Shown: piece by piece, positions 1-12,121 of the stretch | Numbering within the stretch: position 1 is the stretch's first letter | Layout: each line of letters opens with the position of its first letter | Assembly: GCF_030272615.1 (NCBI RefSeq) | Contig: NC_081413.1 | Location: 336,655,302-336,719,301, forward strand | Length of the DNA stretch: 64,000 bases | Direction: 5' to 3' | DNA from: Cryptomeria japonica | Taxonomy: Eukaryota; Streptophyta; Pinopsida; Cupressales; Cupressaceae | The notes under the pieces: generated by a model | Seen by the model: only the letters and a program-made list of their open reading frames with translations | Databases searched by the model: none | What the model was told of the DNA's origin: nothing | Made by a program: the position numbers and the translations under genes

Positions 1-99
1 GTGCCCTAGCTCCCTTAGATTGAGCCATATATTGAGAATACGACACAACCTGCTACGCTACTAGGACCTCTACGCTATAAGATGCAACATAATAAGTTG

Positions 100-1690
100 C
101 TTGGATCATCTGATGCGAAACCTCTCACTGAAGAACATCTCACTCTGCTCTCATCTTTGCGATCTGTCGATCACACTCATCTTTGATCTCAATGATCTGC
201 CAGTCTCACTCTGCTAGCTGCATTTGCACCACTATTATCTATGACTTAAAACTTGTCACCCTTGCCCTCAAAAAATGAACCATGTCTCTCCCCACATCCT
301 CCTCTCCACCTCCCTGCTCATCTCTCTGATGTCTCACCTGTCGAGGAGCCTCTCTCTCCTCCTCACCTCCAACCTCTACTTGCCTAGTCCTACTAGTCTC
401 AACCCCAACATATCCTAAGGATCCACCCTCCCCTCTCTATCATTGTCGACCTCTCGTTAGTGCCATGCTTCTACTAGCACCAGTATCACCTCCTATCCAC
501 CTAGGTAGATCACCTCTCCATCCCTGTACTTATCTTGGTGCATCCTCCTCACCCTCATCTATAAGAGGCACATTCTCTCCCAGATCTGTAAATCGAGGGA
601 AGGGGTGTCTCTTAAACCAATCTCTATACTAGGGCAATAGCCCCGCGTCTGCCACATCCTCTAGGTACTCCCATCTCTATGATTGTATACCTATTAACTC
701 CTGCATGGTCAAGGCATATGATATTATAAGTGCCCATCCTCCTCTCTCCTCGTCCCCATATCTAGAATATGTTGTAAACTCCCAGGATATACTATGTGGT
801 CTCCCATATTGCCTCAAAACCCTAGACACTACAAACCACTCAATAATCATAGTCAATCTGCCAATAAGAGGTCTAGTCATAAACATATCTCTTTGTTGTA
901 CCTTCCAATCATCCCACTGCTCTAGACCTCTATATGGTCTGCATACTACAATGATCAAGTCATCTAACTACCTCCAAAAGTAAGTCTTGCCTGGGTGGGG
1001 CTATGTGACATAACCTGAGTACCGATATACAATAAGTTGATGTGCCTCTCTAGAATAATCCAAAATAGGTCTGCAAACCGGGATATGCCCCCATGACCAT
1101 ATCTGCAAAACTAGGATACCTGTTGCCATGCTCTTCCCCTCTCAATAGGCAATCTCATGTATCTCATGGTACATATACGTGAGTAAGAATGAACCACAAC
1201 CTAATCTAATTGGATGAGTCAATAATCTCTCTAGCATTCTACCCCATCCATATAAGAATCCCTGTTGTCCTCTGTCAGGAATTATGAAAGAACCAATCAT
1301 GCCAGCCAAAACGCATGCAAGAGGGTACTCTGCACCATACCTACTCATCAAATCGTCCCAAGTGTTAGCATGATCAAGCATAGTATTATCATGGAAAATT
1401 CATCTAAGAGCCTCAATGCCCGACCATGGATTCAAATCGTAATCTACCTTATCTCCAATGAAAGGAATCCTAAAAATCATGTAAATATCCTTAGGAGTAA
1501 CCGCCATCTCTCCAATGGGCAAATGAAAAGTGTTATGCTCAGAATGGAAACACTCAAGCAATGCGGTCAAAAAACCATGATTCACATAGATACCTAGCAT
1601 CTGCAACAAGTATCTGAATCTGCACAACCCAATGTGACCTCTCTATGCATCTGATAAGTCATGCACTAATCTCATAGTCGGCGGATATGT
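100..1690 (-). pseudogene. Plant mobile domain (aminotransferase-like) protein, decayed
   Basis: On the minus strand several open pieces line up as one plant mobile domain (PMD) protein. At about 1400-1627 the segment has FHLPIGEMAVTPKDIYMIF, the typical FHLP-GEM-VT-DV start of the domain. At 1142-1381 comes the YPLACVLAGMIGSFIIPDR block, and at 677-958 the W-V-RPLI and RVLRQYGRPH block. A Gly/Glu/Arg-rich linker and a short helical tail follow down to about 100. Stops and a frame change separate the pieces, so no full product is possible. PMD proteins occur as host genes and as passengers in transposons. Here the frame lies antisense to the LTR that begins at 3357, as reported for extra ORFs of Tat-group Ty3 elements. 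The family is clear from the motifs; membership of that element is inferred. Confidence 0.72.
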
Positions 1691-2941
1691 TCACCTAAAC
1701 TAAATATCAAGAAACTGAATCTACAAAATTGAACACAAAAATCATCAGTACGTGATCAAATTTGTGCTAAGAATGTGTTAAACATGCTAAAGAATCCAAA
1801 ATTACAACATCAAAAAAACCAAAATTGCTCTTTGGACCTTCAAAACTACTTTTTTTTTTCATACGAGTTGCCACAGTCAAGCAGCAACTCGTACAACAAA
1901 ACATCATGACCCGCACGAGTAAACAATCTTATACGACAAATAGTAACATGTCGCACAATTAAATGGTCTCTGAAGAACACTCTCGTATGATACAAGAGTA
2001 AAAACAAGACAACAAACCCTATATGACCATACAACAAAATACAAAGTGACAGATACTCGTACGAGAAACAATAATAAACTGCACAACAAAATGATACAAC
2101 ACGACTTCACACGAAATTCAAAGTGCAAAATTCAACAAAAATTTTTAAAAATGGGAAATGCTAAAGGCTTAAGATTGATCACTTACTGCTGGGGGATATT
2201 TTTGAGGTCGATTATGTCATCTCTAGCACTCGATTCAATTCTCTTGAATAGAAATTGCCATTTTTCTTCACAGGAGGTTTTTCAAATTTTTAACTTTGAG
2301 AGGAAAAATGAATTGACAGTGACACATTGAACCCCTTATATAGCCCAAACCCTAATTTTCAAACTTGCTCCGATGGACATAAAATTTGTACCCTTGCCTA
2401 AATCAACTATCCTGAGTCCATTTTCGGGATCGAAATCAAAATTTGATGTCAATTTTCTAGTCAAAATTTCACAACATTGACCACTTGGTATTTTCGTCTT
2501 TCGGTCGCTTTTTCAAATCATTTTGCACTCAAATCAATTCTAATTTTAAATATTCAACATCAATCGTCATGCTCAAATTATCATTGCTAAATCTTTTTAT
2601 CTTTTCAAAATTGCCTAAAATCACTGTACCCTCGCTATCTTTCGATTTCGCTCCCGAGGGGGCATACTCATGACATCTTTTCAGTGATTCATTATTCAAA
2701 GTCAAGAAATTTTTCAAATCTTCATCTAAAGTCGAGCAAAAATCTTTTCAATCAAATAAAATCAATTAAACCTTGTTACTAGGGGCATCTTGACTAAATC
2801 ACGTCGTATTAAGTTGAGATTCTTTGATGTCAAATAAAGAAATCTCTAGGGGCATATCAATTTTTGTCCTTCTAAATCAATCTTCAAATTGATGTTCAGT
2901 TTCATCACATCAAATCAACCTGGACATTCTCTCTTGCTAAT
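1691..2941. other. Non-coding 5' region of the antisense PMD pseudogene
   Basis: No coding frame is supported. The stretch 1860-2070 repeats short motifs of the type CTCGTACGAG, CTCGTATGA and TCGCACAA. CTCGTACGAG at about 2055 is a perfect palindrome. The rest is AT-rich, with a stretch around 2640 rich in GAGGGGGCA-like words. Confidence 0.5.
2336..2343 (-). promoter_or_regulatory. TATA box for the antisense transcript
   Basis: Read on the minus strand the sequence is GGGCTATATAAGGGG, a good plant TATA box. It sits about 650 bp upstream of the first recognisable PMD codons and points towards them. It suggests the antisense gene had its own promoter independent of the LTR. Confidence 0.45.
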
Positions 2942-3110
2942 CCGTTCTTGTTCAATCAAGTTTGGAATTAGTTTTATCTCTCGCTCAGTCGATTCTTGTT
3001 CAATCAAGTTCAGAATCAGTTTTATCTCTCACTCAGTCGATTCTTGTTCAATCAAGTTTGGAATTAGTTTTATCTCTCCCTCAGTCAATTCTTGTTCAAT
3101 CAAGTTCTAG
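2942..3110. repeat. 48-bp tandem repeat, about 3.5 copies
   Basis: The unit TTCTTGTTCAATCAAGTT plus a following stretch ending in CTCAGTCGA recurs every 48 bp with few changes. Looser copies of TTCAATCAAGTT continue to about 3280. It lies just upstream of the LTR start at 3357. The open frame through it only reflects a period divisible by three. Confidence 0.8.
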
Positions 3111-3356
3111 ATCGATGCTCGTTTCTTGATCAATCAAGTTCAAGAATGGTACCTCACTTTGCATCGGTCCTAGTTCAATCAAGTTCAAGATCGGTATTGC
3201 TTTAATCAATCTGTTCAGTTTCATTGCTTCAAATCAAGTTGAACATCTCGCTCTTCATCAGTTTGTGATCCATCAAGTTCAGAACTGATATCTATTTGAC
3301 ATCAACTATTCTTTGAACCAACTTGCTGCTCACACATTAATTCAAAGAGGGGCAAA

Positions 3357-4610
3357 TGTAATACCCTAAAAATGGTCACCTAAACCATGGGCCGCTAATC
3401 TCGACAACATCACCAAGGTCCTAACCAAAGGCAATTAAATCAACCTTGAGCACCTTATTAATTAATTATTCAATCATTAATGTTACTTGGCAAATTAATC
3501 ACTCTATATTAATTAAATATTCATTTAATGAATTAAATCATTCCAAGTAAATCATTTTGATCAATTATTCTATTTATTTAATTAAATATCCTAGCATATT
3601 TAATTAATAAATAAATTTATCATTTAAATCACAAAAAAGGAATCAATCTAAAGGAAAAGAGGAATTAATTTACAAAAAAGAGATTAATCACAAAAAGAGG
3701 AATTAATCTGCAAAAGAAAGAGTTAAATTGAAAACAAAAGAAAAGAATTAAATTGAGAGAAGAAACCAAACTTAAGATATTTCTTTTTCTAAAATTGAGA
3801 TAACTTGAGAAATTTCAAAAAAACAATTAAATTGAATTAATCATTTTCTCTAAAAATTAAAACTCAAAGCTTTTCTTGAGGAAAGAGGTCAAGTTGCATT
3901 GAAAAGGCTTCTTCTAAATAAAAATCTTGAGCAAATTAAAGAAATGTGCATGGAATCCACTAATTTTATCTCAAGTGCATGGAATCAACTAATTTTATCT
4001 CTAATGCAAACTCAGACTTATAATCTGAATGCATTCAACCAAGCTATAATTGGAATCTATCTCAAGATAACTTAATCTAATCTCTCAATTATTTCAATTA
4101 ACCTGGATTGTGCTTTTTATTGAGGAATCTCTACCAGTCAATGTTAATCGATCTTGACCGTTGGTCTCTCTTTTGAGTCTCTATAAATTCAGCCTTCATC
4201 TCTCATTCAAGACACCCTGGAGATTTATTGTTATTGTGCAGTTTTTGCTCTAGAGTCATTGAAGACATCATGCTTTGAGATTATTGCATCTTAGCTTATC
4301 TTTTTGCGTACTTAGTTTAATTATGATTTCTTGAATCCAACTAGCTTAATATTTATTCATCTAGCTTAATATTGCATCCATCTAGCTTAATGTTGGATGC
4401 ATTTACCTTATTCTTGTGCTCATATAGATTAAATCCTTCATCTTGGTGTAGTCTAGTCACTGGTATTTCTTAGACAAATCTGAGAGAAAGTCTATACTCG
4501 CATCTTTTAGAAGGAAATAGGTCGATTTGTTATGGTTTTTATATTCATGATTGTATCTGTCTAACCATGCATGCAATGATTTATTGAAGTGTTGTGTCTT
4601 ACAACTTGCA
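3357..4610 (+). mobile_element. LTR, probably the 3' LTR of a Ty3-type element lying to the left
   Basis: A purine-rich tract (AAAGAGGGGCAAA, ending 3356) is followed directly by TGTAATACCC, the expected polypurine tract and LTR start. A TATA box (TATAAA) is at 4182-4187, with the likely start of transcription about 30 bp later. Short CATCTAGCTTAAT repeats lie at about 4335-4395. The right end is not fixed: TTACA at 4603 or TTGCA at 4610 are candidates. No partner LTR lies in the window, so this is the 3' LTR of an element continuing to the left, or a solo LTR. Confidence 0.6.
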
Positions 4611-4699
4611 GATTTTATCCACTTTTCACACACACAATATATAATTTATTTAATATAAAATTGGGCCCACGAAAGGGCAGGGAAGGGAAGGCGTGGGTG

Positions 4700-4905
4700 T
4701 GTGAAGAGCTCATGTTGTGGGTATACCCATAGCCATCGGTTCCCACACTGTGGGTTCCCACGGTGTGGGAATGCCTACAACTATGGGTTCCCATGTTGTG
4801 GGTATGCCCACAGCCATGGGTTTCCCCACCGTGGGTTCCCATGCTATGGGTATGCTCACAGCCATGGGTTTCCCCACCCTGGGCTTCCCACAGGGCATTC
4901 AAAAA
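4700..4905. repeat. GC-rich palindromic minisatellite
   Basis: A unit of about 48 bp built from CCCATGGG, CCCACCGTGGG and GGGTATGCCCAC words repeats about four times in an otherwise very AT-rich region. The words are self-complementary, so both strands show open frames. These give Gly/His-rich translations with no domain and I do not treat them as genes. Confidence 0.75.
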
Positions 4906-6155
4906 TGCCCAAAACAAAACAAACAAAAAAAATAAAAACAACAACCCTTCCAATTTGATAAATAAACAAAATTTTATTTTCTTTCCGATACATTTCTAAA
5001 ATAGAAAAATATCAAATAAAAATCTGACAACCCAGATTTGATTCAATTACAAATATTTCTTTCTTCTATAATACTTAAACAAAAAATTAACTAAAATCAA
5101 ACAAAACATAGTTATATAAGAACAACATTATCAAACAATTTCTTTAGGTATATACAAGTTTCCCCATTTTCTGTGCACAACATAAGCACTAAAATTTTGA
5201 AACTTCAAATTCCCCAACCTAGATTTTTGCTCTTCATCTTTGAGACTCACATGGAGAAATAAAATAAACTAAACAAAAAAATTTACAATTCCACAATTAA
5301 ATTTCAAACACTTCCTCTTTCCTACAAGAAACTTCAATAAATTTTCTCTACTAAACCAAAACACAGAGATTTCTTCAACAACACTAAAATTCAATAACAA
5401 AGGTTTTAAAATCCAACCTTAAATGCTTTCCACAAAAATAAACCCTTCATAGTTTTGTCAACACCTCCAGCAAAACCCCCATTCAATAACAGAGAGGAAA
5501 TTTTCCCAAAATGAAAGAACACCATAATCTGGAAAAATTCCCCCATATAAAGGATTTTTACCTAAATATCTTTTAGGGCAAAAATTATTTTCCTTAAAAA
5601 TAATATTTGAATTTCTTTCCTCCAAAATAATAACACTTGTATTTTTAATTTAAAATTACATTTCCTCACACACAAAAGGCCATTTAGATATTTTATTTTT
5701 TTAAAAGTAAAAATGACTTTTTACAAATACACAAAACACAATAATAAATCCACTATATGATATATAGTAAACAATTAATTTAATTAATCAACCTAGTATG
5801 CTTGATTTATTTATTTAACCATAAAAGGTGCCCATATTAATTTATCCTTAATTTAATTTATAGATGACAATACACATTAATTATTAATAACCATAAGGTA
5901 TTAATAATTATGGTTATTAATAATTAATTTCACATAAAATAACACGAGAATAAATTTAATAAAGTCACAAAACACATAAAACACAAACTCATCTTAACAA
6001 AAGATCGACAATGCTCACTATCGAGCAAGGCTAGGGATGATATTTAGGGTCTTAAGACTATCTCCTTTACTTCCATCGGGTTAATTAGGTACGCTTAGAC
6101 TTGTGGAGATAGGTGGAGTCAGTACCTTGTACCTGCAATTCCTGCATCATCGAAC
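4906..6155. other. AT-rich non-coding stretch
   Basis: I see no gene, LTR boundary or known motif here. The sequence is AT-rich with many A/T homopolymers. A stretch rich in TTAATTAATAATTA words lies at 5770-5940. Confidence 0.5.
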
Positions 6156-6156
6156 C

Positions 6157-6207
<51 letters not shown>
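6156..6207. repeat. (ACAT)n(AT)n microsatellite
   Basis: Four ACAT units run into a TA dinucleotide tract of about 36 bp, shortly before the chromovirus 5' LTR. Confidence 0.95.
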
Positions 6208-6209
<2 letters not shown>

Positions 6210-6269
6210 AACACGTTAAACACATCGGTGAAGGAGAATCATGACTATTTGTGTCTCACCGAAGTGTGG

Positions 6270-6865
6270 TGTAGGAGCACCTCATTAACAAGCTATTCAT
6301 GACCCTAAGGATGAAGAATAGGATCATTAGGGTGTCTTAGTGTGTCTTGTGTTTCATGTATGCAATAAACCCCACCATGAAAGCCCATGTCACCAATTAG
6401 GCAATTAGAGAAGCCAATTGGGACAATGTGGTAAAAAGGGGTAATAGATGGTCTAGATTTGTGTTTGATAGGTTTTAGAAATTTTTTATGTGTGTTTGGT
6501 TGGTCCATGTATGTGGATCCCAACCTTAGAGAGTATGACAACTTTTTGTGCAAAATTGCAAAAATGCAACTTTTGAGTGCAAAAGTGCAACTTTTTGTAA
6601 ATCAGTTGGGAGAAGCCTTTCAATGGCTTCAACCTACTCCAAATTTGGTGGGAAATAATTGGAGATTTGTATAAGGCTTGTGGGAATAGTTCCCAATGTT
6701 TCTAATGTTGGAGTTGGAGTTTTGAGAAGCAATAATACACAAAATACTATAGTTTTCCTAGAAATCTTGAGTTTGCAGGAGTTGCACGTGCTTGTACAGA
6801 CTGATTTGAATCCCAACATCCATGGAGTAGATAGAGAGATGAAATATATTTCTTTTGGTGGAGGT
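6270..6865 (+). mobile_element. 5' LTR of a Ty3/gypsy chromovirus
   Basis: The stretch starting TGTAGGAGCACC matches 11384-11978 (TACAGGAGCACC...) nearly base for base for about 600 bp, then the two diverge. The left copy precedes gag and the right one follows the chromodomain, so they are an LTR pair. The real right end of this LTR may lie further on, because the right-hand copy is cut short. I found no convincing primer binding site. Confidence 0.8.
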
Positions 6866-7785
6866 ATGAGGTATTAACTATTCCAGAGTAGAGAGAACCA
6901 TCCATTCTTCTGACTGTAACCCAAAAATTGAGGGTTTGGAGAGGGTTTTGAACAAAAATGGCCTCATCTTGCACTCCAGTCCATTAGAAGACTCTTCCTT
7001 TGGAGGGATGTAGAAGACTCTTCCTTTGGAGGGATGCAGGATAAGCCACTATACTTTAGTTTTTTCATGGTTTTATGTAGGGGAAACTTTGTTGTGTGGA
7101 GTAAGGAACAAGATTAGGTAGGCATCTCTATGTGACTACCTAGGACACAATTTAGTACAGTCATCATAAGTTGTCATAGCAGTGGATTCTAGGTGTGCAA
7201 CCCTAGAATTAGAGGTTTCTCATTATCCCCCACATGCCCATAAAGTTGTTTTTTTCATTTGGTGTACCAGTAAAGGTAGTTGCTTTGGAAAATAGGGCTA
7301 ATTGCTCCTATTTGGTCTCTTAGCCTCAGAAGGGAACATACCTTGTATTTGTAGATCTCACCAAACCATTTTGGGGATCAATACAACTTCCAAAAGGGTG
7401 TTTGAAATGGTAATTTTTTTGTATGTGTGTGGAACATTTTGAAGATAAGATCCATTCTATCATCAAATAGGGCTACAAGCTAAGGGGGGTAGGTTTACAA
7501 AGGAGGTATAAGGAATTGATGCTCTAAACCAAAACCTGTGTTTGAAAGAGTCCTTAGATGACATGTGTTGACCAAATTCAAAATCCCAAGGAGTAGGGGT
7601 CACCGGTAAAGTATGTTTGAGGAGTTGAAGCCTTTTACTCATCTTGAGTAGGCCTAAGCTTAGTGAATGTGTGTGTAGTTTCATCCAAGGTATAGAGTCC
7701 TTCCTTGTAGGATCCTTGTGTGTAGTTAGGAGATCACTAGCCTAACCTTGTTTGGGATTGACAAAAGGAGTTTTGGCTAGGTGAA
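6866..7785 (+). other. End of LTR and leader of the chromovirus
   Basis: No coding frame is supported. A 26-bp direct repeat (AAGACTCTTCCTTTGGAGGG...) occurs twice in tandem at about 6989-7040. The gag frame opens at 7786. Confidence 0.5.
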
Positions 7786-10700
7786 GTGTCCTTTAGAAGA
7801 GAAGGAGAAGACAAGATGTCGGAAGAAGAAGGGTCCCATGAGGCACCTTCAAGAATGACCAATGCGGAGTTGAATGTCCTGCTGAAGAAGCAAATGGTAG
7901 AGAGCAGAGCAGTCAAGGATGAGAACCTAGCCTTGAGAAATGAGATGGACCGGTTGAAGGATAGATTGGAGAGGGGATAGAGAGGCTCTAGAGAAGAAGG
8001 GGATGAAGAGGAGATCCCTATGCAGGAAGAGCTAGAGGTACCTGCAGACCAAAGACCCTTGATGAGTGTCCTCAAGTCCATGGAAAGAAGAACAATGGAT
8101 GTAAAGATGGATCTGCCAACATTTGTAGGCAAGATGGAGCCCGATATAGTGATGGAGTGGATAGACTCCTTGGACAATTTCTTTGAGAGTGAAGACATAC
8201 CAAACCACCAAAGGGTGAAGATGACCCAATCCAAAATGAAAGGGGTTGCACTAACTTGGTGGAATTTTATCCAAGATGAGAGGGTGATAGAGGGAAAGAG
8301 AAGAGTAGATACATGGAAGAAGATGATAGATTTGGTGAAAGAAGCCTATGTCCCAATGGACTACTATATCCATTTACATAGGAGGAGAAAAAATTTGAAA
8401 CAAAAGGAGATGGACGTGAGTTCCTATATTGAGGAGTTCATGAAGTTGTGTGTGAGGACCAAGGTGAAAGAGAGTGAAGATGAGAAGGTGGCAAGATATC
8501 TCAATGGGTTGAGCTTTACAATCCAAGAAGACTTGAATCTCCACACCCCGGAGATAGTCTAAAAGTGCTTTCAATTGGCACTCAAGCTGGAGGAGAAGTT
8601 GAAGAGAAGGCAGGATCAAAATGGCAGAGGTAAAGGGAGACAACAAAGAGGAGGAAGAGGCCCTTTCAGAGGTAGAGGAAATAGTTATGGATACCAGAGA
8701 GACTCTAACCAAGAAGGCAATAGAGGAGACAGCAGTTACAACCAAGGAGGGGGCTACAATCCAAGAGGAAGATTTAGGGGTAGGAGACCCCCCTCTAGAG
8801 GAAGATCCCAAGGCAAAGGACCTCTTAGGTGTTACAATTGCAACCAACAAGGGCTTATGGCCAATAGGTGTCCAGAGAAGGTTTCTAGCTCCATGGGAGA
8901 AAGAAGAAGCAATTTGGTGCAGGAATCTAATTGTCAAAGTGTGGCAAGTGCAAACACTTATCAAAGTATTAGTGCTCCTGATAGCTATGGCTACCCTGAA
9001 AGAGGAGAGGCTCTGATGACAAGCAAAGAAGTAACCACCATGAAGATACCTGATAAGGAGCCTACACAAAGGAAATCTCTTTTCAAAACCACTTGCAAGG
9101 TAGGAGGAAAGGTATGCAAAGGTCTGATAGACTCCAGATCCACTAAAATTTTTCTATCACTTGAAATGGTAGAAAAGCTTAAACTTAGGAAGCTACCTCA
9201 CCCTTACCCTTATAAGGTTTCATGGCTCACCCAAGGTCAACAAGCAGTGGTGTAAGAGAAGGCCTGGGTGGAGTTTCAGATTGGATCTTACAAGGATAGA
9301 TTTCTATTTGACATAGCCAAAATGGATGCATCCCATCTCTTGTTTGGGAGACCATGGCAATATGACTTGAAATCTCATCATGATGGGTTGAGAAACACCT
9401 ACTCAATCACCAAAGATGGGAAGGTGATAGAACTCTTACTTCTGATAGAGGAAGAGATGGAATCAAAAGGGAAGGATACAAGATTGTTGATGGTAGAAGG
9501 TAAATAGTTCATGAAGGAGATTGTAGAGAAAGGTGCAGTTTGCTATGCCCTCATGCCTAGCCCCAAGGTGACAAGGAAAGAGTAGTTTGCATAAGAGAAA
9601 GAAGGAGGACCAAAGCACATAAACTTGATAGTCAGATAGTTTCTTGATAAGCATCAAGGAATCATCTCAAATGGAATGCCAAGGTCCCTACCACCGGTAA
9701 GGGACATCAATCATTGCATAGATCTGATCCCTGGATCTACATTGCCAAACAAAGCAGCCTACAAGCTCACCCCAAACCAGAATGCAGAAATGGCAAGGTA
9801 GATTGAAGAGTTGCTTGAATCCGGACTGATTGGAAAAAGTATAAGCCCATATGCAGTACCGACAGTCCTTGCACCTAAGAAAGAAGGCACTTGGAGGCTT
9901 TCTACAAACTCAAAAGCCATCAACAAGATAACCATAAGGTATAGGTTCCCAATCCCTAGAATAAAGGATTTACTTGATTTCTTAGGGAGTACCAAATATT
10001 TTATAAAAATGGATCTAAAAAGTGGATACCATCAGATTAGAATAAGGCCAGGGGATGAATGGAAGACAACTTTTAAAACTAATGAAGGGTTGTATGAATG
10101 GAAAGTCATGCCATTTGGGTTGTCCAATGCCCCTAGTACCTTTATGAGGTTAATGAATGAAGTTTTGGTAGAATTCATAGGCAAATTTATCATAGTATAT
10201 CTAGATGATATCTTGATCTTCAGTCACACAAGGGAAGAGAACCTCAAACACATAGATATGGTTCTCAAGAGGTTACATGAAGAGAAACTAATGATCAATT
10301 TGGATAAGTGTTTGTTCATGCAGGAGGATATCATCTACTTGGGTTTTGTAATCTCACAAGGTGAGTTGAAAATGGACCAAGAGAAGGTAAGTGCTATACT
10401 GTCTTGGCCTACACCTATAACTATGAATGATGTCCAAAGTTTCCATGGGTTAGAAACCTTTTATAGGAAGTTCATAAGAGGATTTATTCATGTGAATGCA
10501 CCTATGCTTGACACCATAAAGGGAGGACAAAAGTGCAGGTTCAGTTGGACCAAAGAGGCAGATGATTCATTTGAGACATTGAAGAAGAAGGTTGTAGAAC
10601 AACCAGTCCTTGCCGTACCAGACTTCAATAAGATATTTCAGGTGGAATGTGATGCAAGCCACATGGCTATTGGAATAGTGCTCAGTCAGGAAGGGACGCC

Positions 10701-11123
10701 TATTGATTTTTTTAGTAAAAAGCTAAATGATGCTAAGAAAAGATACTCATCTTATGACTTGAAGATGTATGCTCTAGTATAGTCTTTGAAGAAGTGGAGA
10801 CACTATTTATTGCCTAATGAGTTTATGATCTTTACTAATAATTAGGCACTCAGTTTCATAAATATCCAAGAGAAGCTAAACCACTGGCATATGAAGTGGG
10901 TAGAGACCCTGCAAGCCTTCACATTCACCCTCAAACACAAGAAGGGAGTTAAGAACAAAGTTGCAGATGCTTTCAGAAGGAAGGTCTTAACTGTCAACCA
11001 AATTAAGATGGAGAGCATTGGTATTGATTCCTTGAAGAGTATGTATGTTTCTAATGAATACTTTGGAGAGATCTACAAGGTATGTGAAACTTTTGGTGAC
11101 CAGTATCATATTGAGTTTTTGGC
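7786..11123 (+). pseudogene. Chromovirus gag-pol, nonsense-broken, integrase deleted
   Basis: One reading frame runs through gag, protease, reverse transcriptase and RNase H without a frameshift, broken by ten stops. TAG occurs at 7978, 9505, 9583, 9637, 9799, 10780 and 10843; TAA at 8560, 9253 and 9592. Gag (about 8020-8560) has the retrotransposon-gag pattern around ALTWWNFI. An Arg/Gly-rich tract precedes a zinc knuckle at about 8830 that reads C-x2-C-x4-L-x4-C, with the zinc-binding His replaced by Leu. The protease active site at about 9130 reads DSRST instead of DSGST. The reverse transcriptase (9811-10500) keeps YLDDILIF, and RNase H begins near 10620 (VECDAS). After about 11118 the sequence jumps to the chromodomain in another frame, so the integrase is missing. 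The element is non-autonomous. Confidence 0.9.
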
Positions 11124-11435
11124 AATGAAGAAGAAGAACCAATGCAGGTTGGAGCCGACAATGACATTCCAAGGCAGGAATCACCTAAGTTGAGAAAAGT
11201 ATTAGACACTAGAGTCACAAAGAAGACAAGGAAAAGGGAGTACATTGAGTACTTGGTGGCTTGGTAGGACAAACCATACTCTGAGGCAGTTTGGATGACA
11301 AGTGAGAAAATATATAATCATGGCGCAGATTTACAAACTCTGATCTCAAGTGGGCTTGAGATCTCTTCTCCCGGGGAGTATAGTACAGGAGCACCTCATC
11401 AGCAAGCTATTTGTGACCCTAAGGATGAATACTAG
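11124..11435 (+). pseudogene. Chromodomain end of the chromovirus integrase
   Basis: In a different frame from the upstream pol, the sequence encodes EEEPMQVGADNDIP, then REYIEYLVAW, a TAG, DKPYSEAVWM and ISSPGEY. This is the chromodomain and tail that end the integrase of chromoviruses, which direct insertion to chromatin marks. The frame runs into the 3' LTR and stops at 11433-11435, as is usual for these elements. The TAG lies within the aromatic core region. The zinc-binding and catalytic domains of integrase that should precede it are absent. Confidence 0.82.
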
Positions 11436-11978
11436 GATCATTAGGATGTCTTAGTGTGTCTTGTGTTTCATGTATGCAATAAACCTCACCATGTAAGCCC
11501 CATGTCACCAATTAGGCAATTTGAGAAGCCAATTGGTACAATGTGTTAAAAAGGGGTAATAGATTGTCTAGATTTGTGTTTGATAGGTTTTAGACATGTT
11601 TTATGTGTTTTTGGTTGGTACATGTATGTGGATCCCAACCTTAGAGAGTATGACAATTTTTTGTGCAAAATTACAAAAATGCAACTTTTGAGTGCAAAAG
11701 TGCAACTTTTTGTAAATTGGTTGGGAGAAGCCTTTCAATGGCTCCAACCTACTCCAAATTTTGTGGGAAACCATTGGAGAGTTTTATAATCCTTGTGGGC
11801 ATGATTCCCAAGGTTTTTGATGTTGGAGTTGGAGTTTTGAGAAGCAATAATACAAAAAATACTATAGTTTTCCTAGAAATCCCGAGTTTGCAAGAGTTGC
11901 ACATGCCTGTACTGCTTGATTTGAATCCCACAATACATGGAGTAGATAGAGAGATGAAATAGATTTATTTTGGTGGAA
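11384..11978 (+). mobile_element. 3' LTR of the chromovirus, truncated
   Basis: This is the partner of 6270-6865. It follows a polypurine-like CCCGGGGAGTATAG. Homology ends after TTTTGGTGGAAT, close to the TA microsatellite and the inverted-repeat island, so the LTR tail was probably lost there. The 71-codon open frame seen in both LTR copies is a by-product of LTR identity. Confidence 0.8.
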
Positions 11979-12036
11979 TATTTTTCCCTATGAATGTCTT
12001 TGTGTATATTTATCTCTGAGATGAAATTTATCTTTG

Positions 12037-12038
12037 AA

Positions 12039-12072
<34 letters not shown>

Positions 12073-12077
12073 GTATG

Positions 12078-12108
<31 letters not shown>

Positions 12109-12121
12109 GTATATATATATA
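12037..12121. repeat. TA/TATG microsatellite
   Basis: Alternating TA with scattered ATGT units. It forms the left border of the inverted-repeat island; a shorter TA run (12721-12735) forms the right border. Confidence 0.95.

Noticed and set aside
705-1597. Plus-strand frames across the PMD region
   Set aside because: Shadows of the minus-strand PMD coding pieces, which carry the family motifs.
2889-3110. Repetitive Ser/Ile/Phe-rich frame
   Set aside because: Translation of a 48-bp tandem repeat.
2942-3280. Regular repeats considered as a CRISPR array
   Set aside because: Units are contiguous with no unique spacers, and the setting is a plant genome.
4615-4958. His/Gly-rich open frames on both strands
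   Set aside because: They translate the palindromic GGGTATGCCCAC minisatellite in overlapping frames; no domain, and the repeat explains the openness.
6459-6674. 71-codon frame repeated at 11574-11789
   Set aside because: The duplication is due to the LTR pair; no domain, and the sequence is regulatory LTR.
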